Positions 10,255 through 21,413 of a stretch of DNA of 64,000 nucleotides are shown here, piece by piece (positions within the stretch are counted from its first letter, which is position 1; every line of letters begins with the position of its first letter). The translations under genes were made by a program, and so were the position numbers. The stretch is from positions 71,571 through 135,570 of the forward strand of contig NMRB01000376.1 of NCBI GenBank assembly GCA_002633025.1, written 5' to 3'. A model generated the notes under the pieces. The model ran no database searches. It saw only the letters and a list, made by a program, of their open reading frames with translations, and was not told where the DNA came from. Source of the DNA: Notospermus geniculatus. Taxonomy: Eukaryota; Nemertea; Pilidiophora; Heteronemertea; Lineidae.

Positions 10255-11354
10255 TTACTTCGTGCGGCAACTAAATAGTTCCCAGAAAATCTTGCGAAAT
10301 CTTTTTCCGGTTAGGAAATAAAAGTAGAAGTTCGTTGCAGAGTTTAAGCTGACGCCAGCGTCCACGACATAGGAAACGAGATGCCTCTCCAAACGCTTTT
10401 TTTGTCCCGTGATTTTAAGAAACACATGTACCTCGGTAAAACGTGCTATTCTTGGTGGCAAATCAAGAAGAAGTGAAATGAGAACAACGGTTAAAACTCT
10501 GACGGCAAGATTCCGAGATTTCGCCCTCTCGTCTCCCCCTATTTTTCGGACTTTTGTCACCTGGTTTGAGTTTATCTCTTTCGCGAGTAAGAAGGCAAAA
10601 ATCAAACACATGGAATAGGGAATAACGATGTCGACAACATCTACAATCCCGTTGCTGTATACGGTAATTACAGTTAAGCTGTAGAGAAGGCCACGAAATT
10701 GCCGAATGGGAATCACCAAGTGAGGGTGCATTGGTCAAACGAGTACACAACCTCCCAATACATGATAAGCAGGTAGAAAGTGTGCAATAGGATTGAAAAA
10801 ACGAAGACACCCAAAACTGCCTTTCTAGATTTGCTGATCGTGCAGAGTGATTTCGCCCTGTGAGGTTTACAGACGGCGATAAAACGCTCGACAGATACGA
10901 AGGCTAGGCAATAAATGGCATTAGTCTTGCAGATCCTGCAAATGACGTCTATGATATTTTCGTACGGGAAGTATACCCGCTCACGGTACGCTAGAAACCG
11001 TCCCGTGTATTTGTGAATGAACGCCAAAGGTTCCAGAAATAGGTGTGATAGCAGGACACTTGAATCCGCAACTGCCAAACACCTTAAAAGAAACAGCGGT
11101 GATGATGATTTCATTTCTTTGCTTAGGATTATATAAGCCAAGGCGTTGGTAACAAGACCAGAAAAGACGATCACGAACTGGAGGGGAACTTGCAGAAAGA
11201 ATAAAATGTAATTTGTGGCATTGTGCAAATGGATGACTTCCTCGCCTTCCCATTGGATGCAGTGAACATCGTTGGACGATGGGTATGGCGTCCCAGACTC
11301 CGCGACCGCTGAAGTTCTCGTGCTCGTGTTCAGAATGGCCATGGAGAACTTCAT
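10255..11354 (-). pseudogene. FMRFamide-receptor-like GPCR, copy 5, 2-bp frameshift
   Basis: The N-terminal 213 residues are open from 11354 to about 10713 (N-terminus, TM1-TM4, extracellular loop 2 to CTLTW). The C-terminal part (TM5-TM7, helix 8) continues from about 10731 to 10255 in another frame. Copy 3 reads GGGAATCCAAGTG where this copy reads GGGAATCACCAAGTG at about 10708-10722, an extra two bases that create an immediate stop. Apart from this, the gene is complete: ERF motif, CKPHRAKSLCT loop, NSATNFYFY. It is the most diverged subtype (different N-terminus, and extracellular loop 3 longer by about 11 residues, shared with copy 3). A start four codons upstream (MKFSMAIL) is also possible. 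It is either a young pseudogene or an assembly error of two bases. Confidence 0.8.
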
Positions 11355-12836
11355 TTCTGGCGTTCGCCTCCGAGCTGGAAGTTATGCAACGTTGAGCTGC
11401 AGTCAGCAGTAAACTGGTACAACGATCTTTTGCTAGCAGAAGATCGTGCCATGGTAATCTTTGTCAGTACCGGTGAGAAAAATACAATCAGATCTCAAAG
11501 AACCCCTACGTTCTCAGGATGAGTAGATTGGTACAACAATCCTTTGCTAGAGTATCATGGTACCAATCTTGGTCAGTCATGTCAGTACCGGTGAGAACAA
11601 TACAACCAGATCTGGAAGAAAGTTCACATGAGGTGATGAGTCCGTGTGCAATCAAATCATGTGCATTGACAGTGTCGAAGCAAGACAGACATACAGCAGC
11701 TATAAATGTAGGGGAGACCGGGGCTAGTTGTAACAGGGGTAGGTTGTAACAGAGCTAATATTTCCTTGAGTATACGCTGGGAAGGGCTGAGTTTCCTCAA
11801 TTTTCCAAGATGACTCGAAACTACAAACGGACAACCTACCCCCAACATGTTTTACAACCTACCCCAACATTTGTTACAACTAACCCCGACATGTTTTTAA
11901 CGGGGTAAGTGGTAACAGTCGACTTTGGACCCATTTTTCAGAAACATGGATAGAGATGGCCGAACTTTGTTTTGTGTACAAGTAACCATTGATATCAAAT
12001 ATTCAAAATACCAAGCAGGTTATAAATACATCCTGTTATAAGGAAGAAATAGGCCTTAAAAGAAAAAGTGTTACAACTAGCCCCGGTCTCCCCCTATCAT
12101 GAATGTTCGTCGTGATCGGTGACACATCGAATTCTCCAAGACGGTTGCTCTTCTCCGCAAGACCAGGCAGTTTTTGTCGTATTCCTCCGCTATGAAACGT
12201 CCGTGCGACAAAAGAAATGGGCAGCAATAGAATCGATCCAAATCCAATCACCACCACGGAAAAGGATTGGCATCTGTAGCAATTAATAGATGATATAGAA
12301 ATGGAGATCATCGAAGGATGTCAAAAATCCATCCACACTTCGTTCAGTTAAGATCGCATCATACCATGTCGAGGTAATCAGAGGTTCCTGGCGCTGGCGT
12401 CCTCGTCATCCACACAAGCGGAGGTAGACAGAGAAGCCCCTTTCAGAGCCCCTCTGCTGAGAGGATGATCATAGCATAAAATAAAAGAAGACTGCCGATA
12501 TCGACAAAGTCTTTGTGCTGGATGTTCATGTACGCAAATTGACGGACACTCAAAGTGCTCACTTGAAAGGAGCGAATGTAAGCTTGTAAGCGTTGATCGA
12601 CGGCCAAATGCATAATAGTACGGGCAGTAACTTCAGCTGTTCAGTTTTTTAATGGGCGAGTTATCGACTGGAAACATGGCCGTGGGATATGCCAGCTGTC
12701 AATAAATACACACAGAAATAGGTTTTTCATCAAGTTTGAAATGATATGATATTAAAGTGTAGAAAAGAAACATTTCCAACGTATCAATATTTTAATATCC
12801 GGTAGGGATTGGTTAGGCAGACCAAGTTCAAATCAA
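11254..12836. repeat. Tandem duplication unit 1 (GPCR 5' end plus flank)
   Basis: This segment runs from inside the 5' coding part of copy 5 through its upstream flank. It is repeated directly at 12837-14241. The two units are very similar except that each carries a different MITE at a site empty in the other (11711-12094 here, 13791-14004 there). No gene lies in it apart from the GPCR 5' end. Confidence 0.85.
11711..12094. mobile_element. 384-bp TIR element (GGGGAGACCGGGGC ends), TA target duplication
   Basis: The left end begins GGGGAGACCGGGGCTAGTTG and the right end is its inverse (CAACTAGCCCCGGTCTCCCC), about 24 bases of perfect TIR. TA flanks both sides. The empty site is in the second tandem unit (AAATGTATCATGAATG at about 13289). 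The interior holds degenerate repeats of a TACAACCTACCCC type motif related to the TIR, and no transposase frame. It is a non-autonomous element of a TA-targeting class. Confidence 0.85.
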
Positions 12837-12838
12837 AT

Positions 12839-12934
12839 GCAGTGAACATCGTTGGACGATGGGTATGGCGTCCCAGACTCCGCGACCGCTGAAGTTCTCG
12901 TGCTCGTGTTCAGAATGGCCATGGAGAATTTCAT
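12839..12934 (-). pseudogene. GPCR copy 6, 5' coding fragment only
   Basis: Carries the first ~32 codons of the copy-5 gene (MKFSMAILNTS... to the Cys at about residue 32), then stops at the duplication breakpoint at about 12837. There are no membrane segments. It is a non-functional by-product of the tandem duplication. The upstream flank is retained, so a transcript could still start here. Confidence 0.75.
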
Positions 12935-13790
12935 TTCTGGCGTTCGCCTCCGAGCTGGAAGTTACGCAACGTTGAGCTGCAGTCAGCAGTAAACTGGTAC
13001 AACGATCTTTTGCTAGCAGAAGATCGTGGCATGGTAATCTTTGTCAGTACCGGTGAGAAAAACACAGTCAGATCTCAAAGCACCCCTGAGAAGGTTCTCA
13101 GGATGAGTAGATTGGTACAACAATCCTTTGCTAGAGGATCATGGTACCAATCTTGGTCAGTCATGTCAGTACCGGTGAGAACAATACAACCAGATCTGGA
13201 AGTAAGTTCACATGAGGTGATGAGTCCGTGTGCAATCAAATCATGTGCATGGACAGTGTCGAAGCAAGACAGACATACAGCAGCTATAAATGTATCATGA
13301 ATGTTCGTCGTGATCGGTGACACATCGAATTCTCCAAGACGGTTGCTGTTCTCCGCAAGACCACGCAGTTTTTGTCGTATTCCTCCGCTATATGAAACGT
13401 CCGTGCGACAAAAGAAGGGCAGCAATAGAATCTATCCAAATCCAATCACTGCCACGGAAAAGGATTTGCATCTGTTGTGGCAATTAATAGATGATATAGA
13501 AATGGAGATCATCGAAGGATGTCAAAAATCCATCCACACTTCGTTCAGCTTGATCGCATCATACCACATCGAGGTAATAATAGGTTCCTGGTGCTGGCGT
13601 CCTCGTCATCCACACAAGCGGAGGTAGACAGAGAAGCCCCTTTCGGAGCCCCTCTGCTGAGAGGATGATCATAGCATAAAATAAAAGAAGACTGCCGATA
13701 TCGACAAAGTCTTTGTGCTGGATGTTCATGTACGCAAATTGACGGACACTCAAAGTGCTCACTTGAAAGGAGCGAATGTAAGCTTGTAAT

Positions 13791-14004
13791 ACTAGTGTCC
13801 CACTGGCGACTTTTTCCCACGACAAGGGGCGAATCCGAAGTCTGCGACACTCCCTCGACAAGCTGCGATATTTAGCATTGATGGGTTTTGCATAGGATCA
13901 TGGAGCCAGAGAATCACTACGAACACAGACGACAGTCTACGAAGGTCTACGAATTTTTCATTCGTCCCTTGTCGCAGGCCAAAATTCGCCAGTGGGACAC
14001 TAGT
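13791..14004. mobile_element. 214-bp TIR MITE (ACTAGTGTCCCACTGGCGA ends)
   Basis: Perfect terminal inverted repeats of about 19 bases, continuing imperfectly to about 45 (a CGACAAGGGGCGAAT type block on both sides). AT lies at each boundary. The first tandem unit lacks it (AGCTTGTAAGCGTTG at about 12581). No coding capacity. Confidence 0.85.
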
Positions 14005-14241
14005 ATACGCGTTGATCGACGGCCAAATGCATGATAGTACAGGCAGTAATTTCAGCTGTTCAGTTTTTTAATGGGCGAGTTATCGACTGGAAACATGGCC
14101 GTGGGATATGCCAGCAGTCAATAAATACACACAGAATTAGGTTTTTCATCAAGTTTGAAATGATATGATATTAAAGTGTAGAAAAGAAACATTTCCAACG
14201 TATCAATATTTTAATATCCGGTAGGGATTGGTTAGGCAGAC

Positions 14242-14456
14242 NNNNNNNNNNNNNNNNNNNNNNNNNNNNNNNNNNNNNNNNNNNNNNNNNNNNNNNNNNN
14301 NNNNNNNNNNNNNNNNNNNNNNNNNNNNNNNNNNNNNNNNNNNNNNNNNNNNNNNNNNNNNNNNNNNNNNNNNNNNNNNNNNNNNNNNNNNNNNNNNNNN
14401 NNNNNNNNNNNNNNNNNNNNNNNNNNNNNNNNNNNNNNNNNNNNNNNNNNNNNNNN
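14242..14456. other. Assembly gap (215 N)
   Basis: Run of N. Sequence to the right does not continue the GPCR repeat unit, so the cluster edge lies in or at this gap. Open frames running through the Ns are meaningless. Confidence 1.
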
Positions 14457-16133
14457 AGCCGCGACGTGACAATGGGGGAGGCACTGATAAACATGTATTT
14501 CTGTATTTGAGACAACGCCATAGGCGCACCGGCACTTTTTAGCACTCAGCACAAGTGATACTGCAATTCTTGGCGACAAATCTTGACCGCAATCTTTATT
14601 CCCCTCCTGCGCCTGATTCAGACTACCAAATTTCTGTCCGCCTACAACATTCGAAGCTCAAGTTGACAGCGTATGAAATTGACACTGGATCTCTGGCAGG
14701 TTTGATTCTCCCCGATGCCTCAATAAACACGAGCTGTCCAGCGATGTGAATTTCAAGCACGAGTCTCGTATTTCACGGCCAATAAGACCTTATCAAGGCA
14801 GAGCCTAATCACTGACACATTGCTCCAACGACCACTTATATGTCATTGTTACCCACCGAGGTGGGAGGAAGGAATGACAGGAATGAGCAAGGATTTTCCA
14901 TCCGGTCAACGTTGACGTGTCAGCCGGTCTTTCAGCTTTTGGCATACCATCTGGCCTACACGACCATAGTTGGTGTACCTTGCCATCACTCTGAAGACAA
15001 ACTGACAATGTACACCTCTGTGTTGCCAATAGTTTGACTGTTCCAAACATCCATCAAAGACTATGGGCGGAAAATCATTGGACCAGGAAGGTCAACCGGA
15101 ATTTAACATGTCAGAGCGACAACTCGTAAGTGACAGTTCGCAATTAAGCCAATTATTGTAGATAAGCCTTAAGACCTTTCGCTCGAGCCTGGTCGCGTTT
15201 GGCATTCAAAGGATTGCCGAAGGTTGAGATGCCCACAGCAGTGATATTCTATGGGTAATTATCGTGGTCATGTTGATGGAGAGAAATTGTCACGGATTCG
15301 GTGTCGCCTTGTTTGGCTATCACTGGCGCCGACAAAAGGGTTTCTGTTGACTCGAAACAAACCCTTTTCATCTACTCTACCTCGTCTAGACTTGTAGCGC
15401 AATGCACTTCTTCCGTCTGATCTTGGGACTTATGACCTTTCTATAGCCCTCGAAGCTTTCCAAGACCTACAAACAGACGGAACTGAGTCAAGTTTCCAGA
15501 GAGAGGCGAAATGACGCCGGAAAAAACACCACAACTTTCATTTATTTTCCAACTCTGTCGACGAACCTTCGAAATCCAATCGAATTACCCAACGGACCTA
15601 CTTAAATCGAGCCAAGTAAACTGAATTATAATCATTAGGCCCGGAGTGATTTCTTTCACAATTAACTATCCCAATTTGCCAATTCTTTCGCTTTTCTAGC
15701 AATTTGTAAAGAGCAAACTCGTGTGCACATGATCTGCATCAAGTAAAACGACCTTAATAAAACGCTGCTCAGAGTTTCGGGATGCCTTTCAGAGTTCGTA
15801 AACAACCCTATTAAGGAATTGATAGATAACGCTTTCTGAGCGACATAGAAACGAGGAATGGGCGTCAGCAAGTGCGTGAATGTATTGCATGTTGTGTAGG
15901 CTACATGCTACACTGGCGGCTAGTCTGGTTCAACAATACATGTACGCACAATGTACACACAATACATGTACGTACATGTATGATATTCTTTTCTGAAAGG
16001 GGCCTTGCGAGCGAGAACAGCCGGCGCATGACAGTCCTGGACTTGGTCACAGTGAGAACACAAGTACACACATGTGTAAAGTGTACATGGGGAAAATGTG
16101 CAGTTGACATGCATTACGTTTAGTGGATGCTGA
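14457..16133. other. No recognisable gene
   Basis: I see no conserved coding region, RNA gene or inverted repeat. A patch at about 15945-15985 is rich in TACATGTA and related alternating motifs. Short open frames on both strands look random. Confidence 0.6.
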
Positions 16134-16259
16134 TAATAGTGAGCTTTCGCAGGCGCCCGGTTAGGCCCTACGACGACGTTTATCTATTGTGTGGGTACCC
16201 AAACAATAGATAAACGTTGTCGTATGGCCTAACCGGGCGCTTGCGAAAGCTCACTATTA
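16134..16259. mobile_element. 126-bp near-perfect foldback
   Basis: The left arm starts TAATAGTGAGCTTTCGCAGG and the right arm is its inverse complement with a few mismatches. The centre itself (GGGTACCC) is palindromic, so there is practically no loop. It directly abuts the next foldback at 16260. Mobile by structure; class unknown. Confidence 0.8.
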
Positions 16260-16395
16260 GGGAGGTTGAGATCAGCGACTTATCACGGATCCTTATACGT
16301 ATACGGATAGAATTCTGTACAAGAGGACAAATTTTGTGTACATTTCAATCTTTATACCTATAGGATCCGTGATAAGTCGCTGATTTCAACCTCCC
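16260..16395. mobile_element. 136-bp TIR element (GGGAGGTTGAAATCAGCGAC ends)
   Basis: Inverted arms of about 35 bases (GGGAGGTTGAGATCAGCGAC... and its inverse ending GATTTCAACCTCCC) flank a unique core of about 65 bases. It abuts the preceding foldback with no spacer. No clear target duplication is visible. Confidence 0.75.
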
Positions 16396-16778
16396 TGTCA
16401 CATGTAGGCCTACGTCACACGGATCAAAGGACGGATTGCACAAAACCTTTTTAAGAAGAAAAAAGTGTGGCCCAACAGCTGAAACTCGACAGAAATTTAA
16501 ATTACTGGACTGCTTTCAGCGGTTTGACAATAATTACTTGGCCAAAATTTACTTTGGTAAAATACGAGATGTTTTTATCCCCTCGTTAGCGGAACGATGA
16601 GCTAAATTGATTACGTTGAAATGATGTGCCTGTTTCATCAGCAATTGCAAAGTGGTTTGTCTTCCCCACGTCGTCATTTCAATGTGCAATTATTAATAAT
16701 GACAGTTGAAGAGAAATTAACGATACGAATGCGATGAAAAATTTCCCTTTGAATAATTTGACAAGTATTGGCATCTCT

Positions 16779-16848
16779 TGTCAGAGCAACCGAATTCAAA
16801 CCTCGTGCTTGTAAGCCAGCCAGTGTGTTGACAACTACGCCACTGACA
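16779..16848 (-). other. Decayed tRNA-like sequence (Val-like)
   Basis: On the minus strand an A box TGGCGTAGTTGT and a B box GGTTTGAATTC sit at tRNA spacing. The ends TGTCAG and CTGACA can pair as an acceptor stem. The loop reads CTTACAA, which would give anticodon UAC (Val). The anticodon and T stems do not pair properly, so it is a tRNA pseudogene or the head of a SINE, not a working tRNA. Confidence 0.4.
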
Positions 16849-16897
16849 TGACTGAGGCACTTCGAAGGCAAACCTGAACAAAGTAAACAACTACTTA

Positions 16898-17301
16898 GGG
16901 CCGTAACTACGAAGCGCGATTAGGCCAACACGCGTGTAAATTCATCATAGTTATTCAGGTTAAGGGCCTAGAAAACCATTGTTTTGCTACCTTGTACGCT
17001 GCTTAATCGGCAGCATTTACCCGCAGGATAATCACCCGGTTAACGTTCCTTTGTCTAGCTGCACGAGGACAAAAGAAAAATTTAAACAACCTACAGGCCT
17101 TGTTTAGAGTCATTCAACTCTTTTCTTCGATCCTCCTGTACGTAAACGCAGGAATGTTAACCGCGTGTGGTTATCCTGTGGGTAAATGCTGCCGATCAAG
17201 CAACGTACAAGGTAGCAAAACAATGGTTTTCTAGGCCCTTAACCTGAATAACTATGAATTTACACGCGTGTTGGCCTAATCGCGCTTCGTAGTTACGGCC
17301 C
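16898..17301. mobile_element. 404-bp PIF/Harbinger-like MITE
   Basis: Long terminal inverted repeats of about 150 bases, beginning GGGCCGTAACTACGAAGCGC on both ends. TTA lies on each side. The second tandem unit shows the unoccupied site (CCACTTAAACTCC at about 17699). The TTA three-base duplication and GGGCC start fit PIF/Harbinger elements. The short core has no transposase. Confidence 0.85.
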
Positions 17302-17510
17302 TTAAACTCCTGCCGCAGTTTCAAACCGCTGCCCACTACGTTACCCACGCTCTGAAACTGCTTCAGTTAGTGCAATCCTCAAAGTTGCTACTAGATGGCG
17401 TCAGCTGTCCGATTCGGGGAATCGCCGCTTGGAATCTGCCACGAGTATGAATGTACAGTGTACAATTTGTACACGTGTCTTAGCCAATCAGAAAGTGTGT
17501 TACGGCGGCA

Positions 17511-17913
17511 TTAATAATGACAGTTGAAGAGAAATTAACGATACGAATGCGATGAAAAATTTCCCTTTGAATAATTTGACAAGTATTGGCATCTCTTGTC
17601 AGCAACCGAATTCAAACCTCGTGCTTGTAAGCCAGCCAGTATGTTGACAACTACGCCACTGAGGCACTTCGAAGGCAAACCTGAACAAAGTAAACAACCA
17701 CTTAAACTCCTCCCGCAGTTTCAAACCGCTGCCCACTACGTTTACCCACGCTCTGAAACTGCTTCAGTTAGTGCAATCCTCAAAGTATTACTACTAGATG
17801 GCGTCAGCTGTCCGATTCAGGGAATCCCCGCTTGGAATCTGCCACGAGTATGAATGTACAGTGTACAATTTGTACACGTGTCTTAGCCAATCAGAAAGTG
17901 TGTTACGGCGGCG
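17511..17913. repeat. Tandem duplication unit 2 (empty site)
   Basis: Direct repeat of 16687-17509 without the MITE. It carries its own tRNA-like relic on the minus strand at about 17597-17662, where the acceptor pairing is further degraded. Confidence 0.85.
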
Positions 17914-18944
17914 TCGGTTCAACCTGTGATGATGGCTTTTGATTGTATCCCTCGTCAAACAGCGCCGTCTGTTGATGGTCCTTCACTTTTGGCGCCAATC
18001 ATGCCAGTGTTTAGTGGGACTATACTTATGGCCAACTGAACACTGGGGACGATGTAACAACTACTAGGACTTTTTCGCAGAAATACCGGAGACGGGTACA
18101 ACATTAGCATTCCTGCCGTGCCAATATGAAATGATTTAGCTGGGTTTAATAAAACGAATTTCACGTTTTTACTGCGCTGTTTTGTGTTATGACATCGAAT
18201 AGCCCGTTCCGAATGCCGGAGGCGGCACTACTTTATTTACTCGCCCGCGGAGCAATCTGTTGACTTTCCGCCCGCCAATGAAAACAAATTAAGATCTATC
18301 ACCGATACGAGTGTTTATATTGCAGGAGAGATATGATCAGACAGGCAGACAATCAGACAACCACCGATGCCGTGACTGACTGGTACTCGCCAGGCGAGGG
18401 TCCTCAATCATATCCATCTTTGTTCACAAGGAGGAGTACTCCTTTTGCGGATGCGTTGCAGTGGTCTGCAACAATAAATGTATGTAATTGTCACTTTGTT
18501 GTCAATTAGGGGGCCATGGATGATACACGGTGCAATGTTAGGCATGTTCAACTGGACATGACAAGTTGTTTGTATATACGTGTATGATGTGTTGGCCAGG
18601 CACTCTTCGACGTTAAGTGCGATCGAAGAAGGCTGGCAGTGTAGAGTAGTATCAATCCGGTTACGGAGAGCAGCCTCTGGTACTGGCGTGTACCTGATTT
18701 CGCCATCGAACCTGACTCGTCTAAGAACTTCAAGGTTGACATAGTGTGTCCCCTTCGGAAAAAGAAAGCTCGCCCTGGACTTTCCAAGAGCCTCTCAGGC
18801 AGAAGTGTCGGTAACGCCGTGGATCTGACGGGCAGACAGGGACCAATGAACCAACTACCGGATCACGATCGATTTCCTCTCTAAACATTCGTTCTGATGC
18901 TTGATAGGTAACTCGTCGTTACAGAACTTTGTAACGGTTACAGG
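17914..18944. other. No recognisable gene
   Basis: Both strands show only short open frames without recognisable motifs. No strong repeat is seen. Confidence 0.6.
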
Positions 18945-19140
18945 TCCATTCCAACAACTAGTCGCCGAAAAGTAGAACATGGGACACGCGAAGTTTACTC
19001 GCGGCAACTAGCGGATCCGGCAGTTGCTCGGAGACGCAAGCGCGCTCAGGTCGACAAAATCGGCAACTGATCAGTATTAACTACGAGTTGCTTCCATTGG
19101 CGGAAAGCTAGTTGCCGCGAGTTGCTTCAAGACACAATGT
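18945..19140. repeat. Dispersed repeat R1, uninterrupted copy
   Basis: Reverse-complement match to sequence scattered over 40728-41970 (40728-40764, 41626-41799 and 41960-41971). This copy lacks both insertions present there, so it serves as the empty-site reference. It contains repeated GGCAACT/AGTTGCC motifs in both orientations. Confidence 0.8.
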
Positions 19141-19430
19141 CGACCTGTAAGCCCCTTGCGCATTGCATGTACCCTACGGAGCGAGGAAAAGACGTTTTTG
19201 CTTGCCGCATTCGACTTCCTGGTCGCGGCAGAAGCTTTAGGCTTTTTTCACTGTGAGCATTCCCAATTGTCAAAATCTCGCAATACAAAGGATCAGCATT
19301 CCCAATGAATAGAGCCGTGTCCACTGTGAAAAAACCCTATTGTTCTTTCCACGCCGCCCTGCTTCGAAACAAAGCTTCTTTCTGCATATTGCGTTCGTTG
19401 TCGTACTGACCGGCCCAGCAAGACCACTAA

Positions 19431-19570
19431 AGCTGCATTTAGCTGACACGCGGAATGCGGATTGCGGAACGCGGAAGCGGAAAATGCAATGCATTTTCGC
19501 ATACAACATATCTTTCCGCTAGGGTTTCCGCGTCCCTATACCGCATTCCGCGTGTCAGCTAAACGCAGCC
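19431..19570. mobile_element. 140-bp TIR element with TAA duplication
   Basis: Ends AGCTGCATTTAGCTGACACG and its inverse CGTGTCAGCTAAACGCAGCC. The inner arms (CGCGGAATGCGG) also pair. TAA flanks both ends (19428-19430, 19571-19573), a PIF/Harbinger-type target. No coding capacity. Confidence 0.7.
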
Positions 19571-20472
19571 TAACGCCGGAAAAGCTTTGCCCAGAAAGAA
19601 CAAAACTTTCGTCACGTTGGTGACTGCGCTGTGTCCTTAGCAAGCCTTACGTGATAATATATGCAGGGTCAGAATGTATCGCGGGATCTATATAGTCTTA
19701 CTCATTACCATTACTGTGCGGAATGACAGTACATATCATCGGCTGGCGAAGGCCATTTAGCCGCGGAAACCGTCAGTCGATATATCACTAAATTACCAAG
19801 TTGTGTGACAGATGTTATAGATTCAGCCGCTCCGGTCAAGGGAACCAATTACAGGTGGACAGGTGATCGGTTCAGGGTCAACAAAGTACGTATGCCCCTC
19901 AAAAAAACAGGCAGTAATTTCCCTAGGGTATCTTTCATTCCTTGGTTAGGCCTACCACCCATGTTCGATTGGACCACTACCCTAAAGTCGGCTACAGAAA
20001 CAAATGGGTATAAAAACCAATTACCCAAGATTAGAATTGAACATAATTATTTTTTGTCCGCCGACAGTTTTTCCTTGGAACAGCCTTCACTTCCACAAGG
20101 GGGATTTGCAATACCGAGCCACGTTTCAACCTCCTACTCAAAAAAACAAGAAGAAGCTTAGTCGACGAACCTGCTCAGAAGAATTTCTGTTGCTCTTCTG
20201 CCAATGGCCGACGGTAAGAGGGGCTGGAATGTCACAGGTATTCCATGCCTTACCTGATACTTTGCACAAAAATACCAACTGCCCAGAATATTTGCTGACC
20301 AAATAGCATAGCGAAAGTTGAATGCGACCTTACCTTCTTGCATACCTTGGATTTGGAAAAGAACAAAAACTTCTTCTCGTGAAGTGAAAAATCGGGGAAG
20401 CCAGTCGTGGCATTTCTTTCCTCGGGAGATACTCTAGTTTGACGAGCTCGATGGTTTCCACTTCTCCCTGAC

Positions 20473-20898
20473 AAGCGATAGCTCTTTCAAACTTTCCGAC
20501 ACAGTTAAAATTTTCTACGCAAAATGTAAACCAGATCTTCCAACGATTTCATGTCATCTAAACCCTACTATAAACCACGTTAAATTGATTTTAAGGGAAA
20601 ACCACACCGAGATCTTAAGCACTTTAAAAAAATCGACACTACTATCTGAAAGCCATCAATAATCTTATTTCAACGCAGATGCTGCTGTTTATAAACAACT
20701 GTCTGTTTTGTTTGCAATGATATCACCGATAAAAACAACCTTTACTCTACATCTGAACCCAGTCAGAGTCAATATTCCCACACAACTACCAGTCAATGGA
20801 AACAGGTGTCATCCCCCAGTGCCGTTGCCTTCAGCGATGGCGTTTCGGTGGAACGATCCACTCAATATGATACATCAACGCAAAATAATACTTCCTTA
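20473..20898. repeat. Direct duplication, unit 1
   Basis: Repeated almost exactly at 20989-21413. The same short open frame (63 residues, starting MFAMISPIKTTF) is present in both, at 20708-20899 and 21223-21414. It resembles no family I know and runs into flanking sequence, so I do not call it a gene. Confidence 0.85.
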
Positions 20899-20988
20899 AA
20901 GGACCACTGTATTGCATCTTTCTGTCGACAGCCGGCGCCACCGGCACCATGCTCCAATACTGTAGTTATGCCTTTCGCCCCAGTGTAA
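20899..20988. repeat. Short dispersed repeat between the duplicates
   Basis: About 90 bases beginning AAAGGACCACTGTATTGC. A diverged relative is at about 55310-55408 (AAAGGGCCACGATATTGCCA), sharing the TGTCGACAG, GGCGCCACC, CACCGTAGTT-like and TTTCGCC blocks in order. Probably a short interspersed element; class unknown. Confidence 0.55.
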
Positions 20989-21413
20989 AGCGATAGCTCT
21001 TTCAAACTTTCCGACACAGTTAAAATTTTCTACGCAAAATGTAAACCAGATCTTCCAACGATTTCATGTCATCTAAACCTCACTATAAACCACGTTAAAT
21101 TGATTTTAAGGGAAAACCACACCGAGATCTTAAACACTTTAAAAAAATCGACACTACTATCTGAAAGCCATCAATAACCTTATTTCAACGCAGATGCTGC
21201 TGTTTATAAACAACTGTCTGTTTTGTTTGCAATGATATCACCGATAAAAACAACCTTTACTCTACATCTGAACCCAGTCAGAGTCAATATTCCCTCACAA
21301 CTACCAGTCAATGGAAACAGGTGTCATCTCCCAGTGCCGTTGCCTTCAGCGATGGCGTTTCGGTGGAACGATCCACTCAATATGATACATCAACGCAAAA
21401 TAATACTTCCTTA
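20989..21413. repeat. Direct duplication, unit 2
   Basis: Partner of 20473-20898, differing at a few bases. It diverges after ATACTTCCTTA. Confidence 0.85.

Larger units (their letters stand above)
12837..14241. repeat. Tandem duplication unit 2
   Basis: Direct repeat of 11254-12836, cut off on the right by the assembly gap. It begins inside a GPCR coding fragment, so the duplication breakpoint lies within the gene. The rest is non-coding flank. Confidence 0.85.
16687..17509. repeat. Tandem duplication unit 1 (holding a MITE)
   Basis: Directly repeated at 17511-17913. Without the 404-bp insertion the two units are nearly identical. Each contains a decayed tRNA-like sequence and ends in the same GTGTGTTACGGCGGC text. 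No gene. Confidence 0.85.

Noticed and set aside
14171-14579. Frames of 100-124 codons across the gap
   Set aside because: Most of their length is N.
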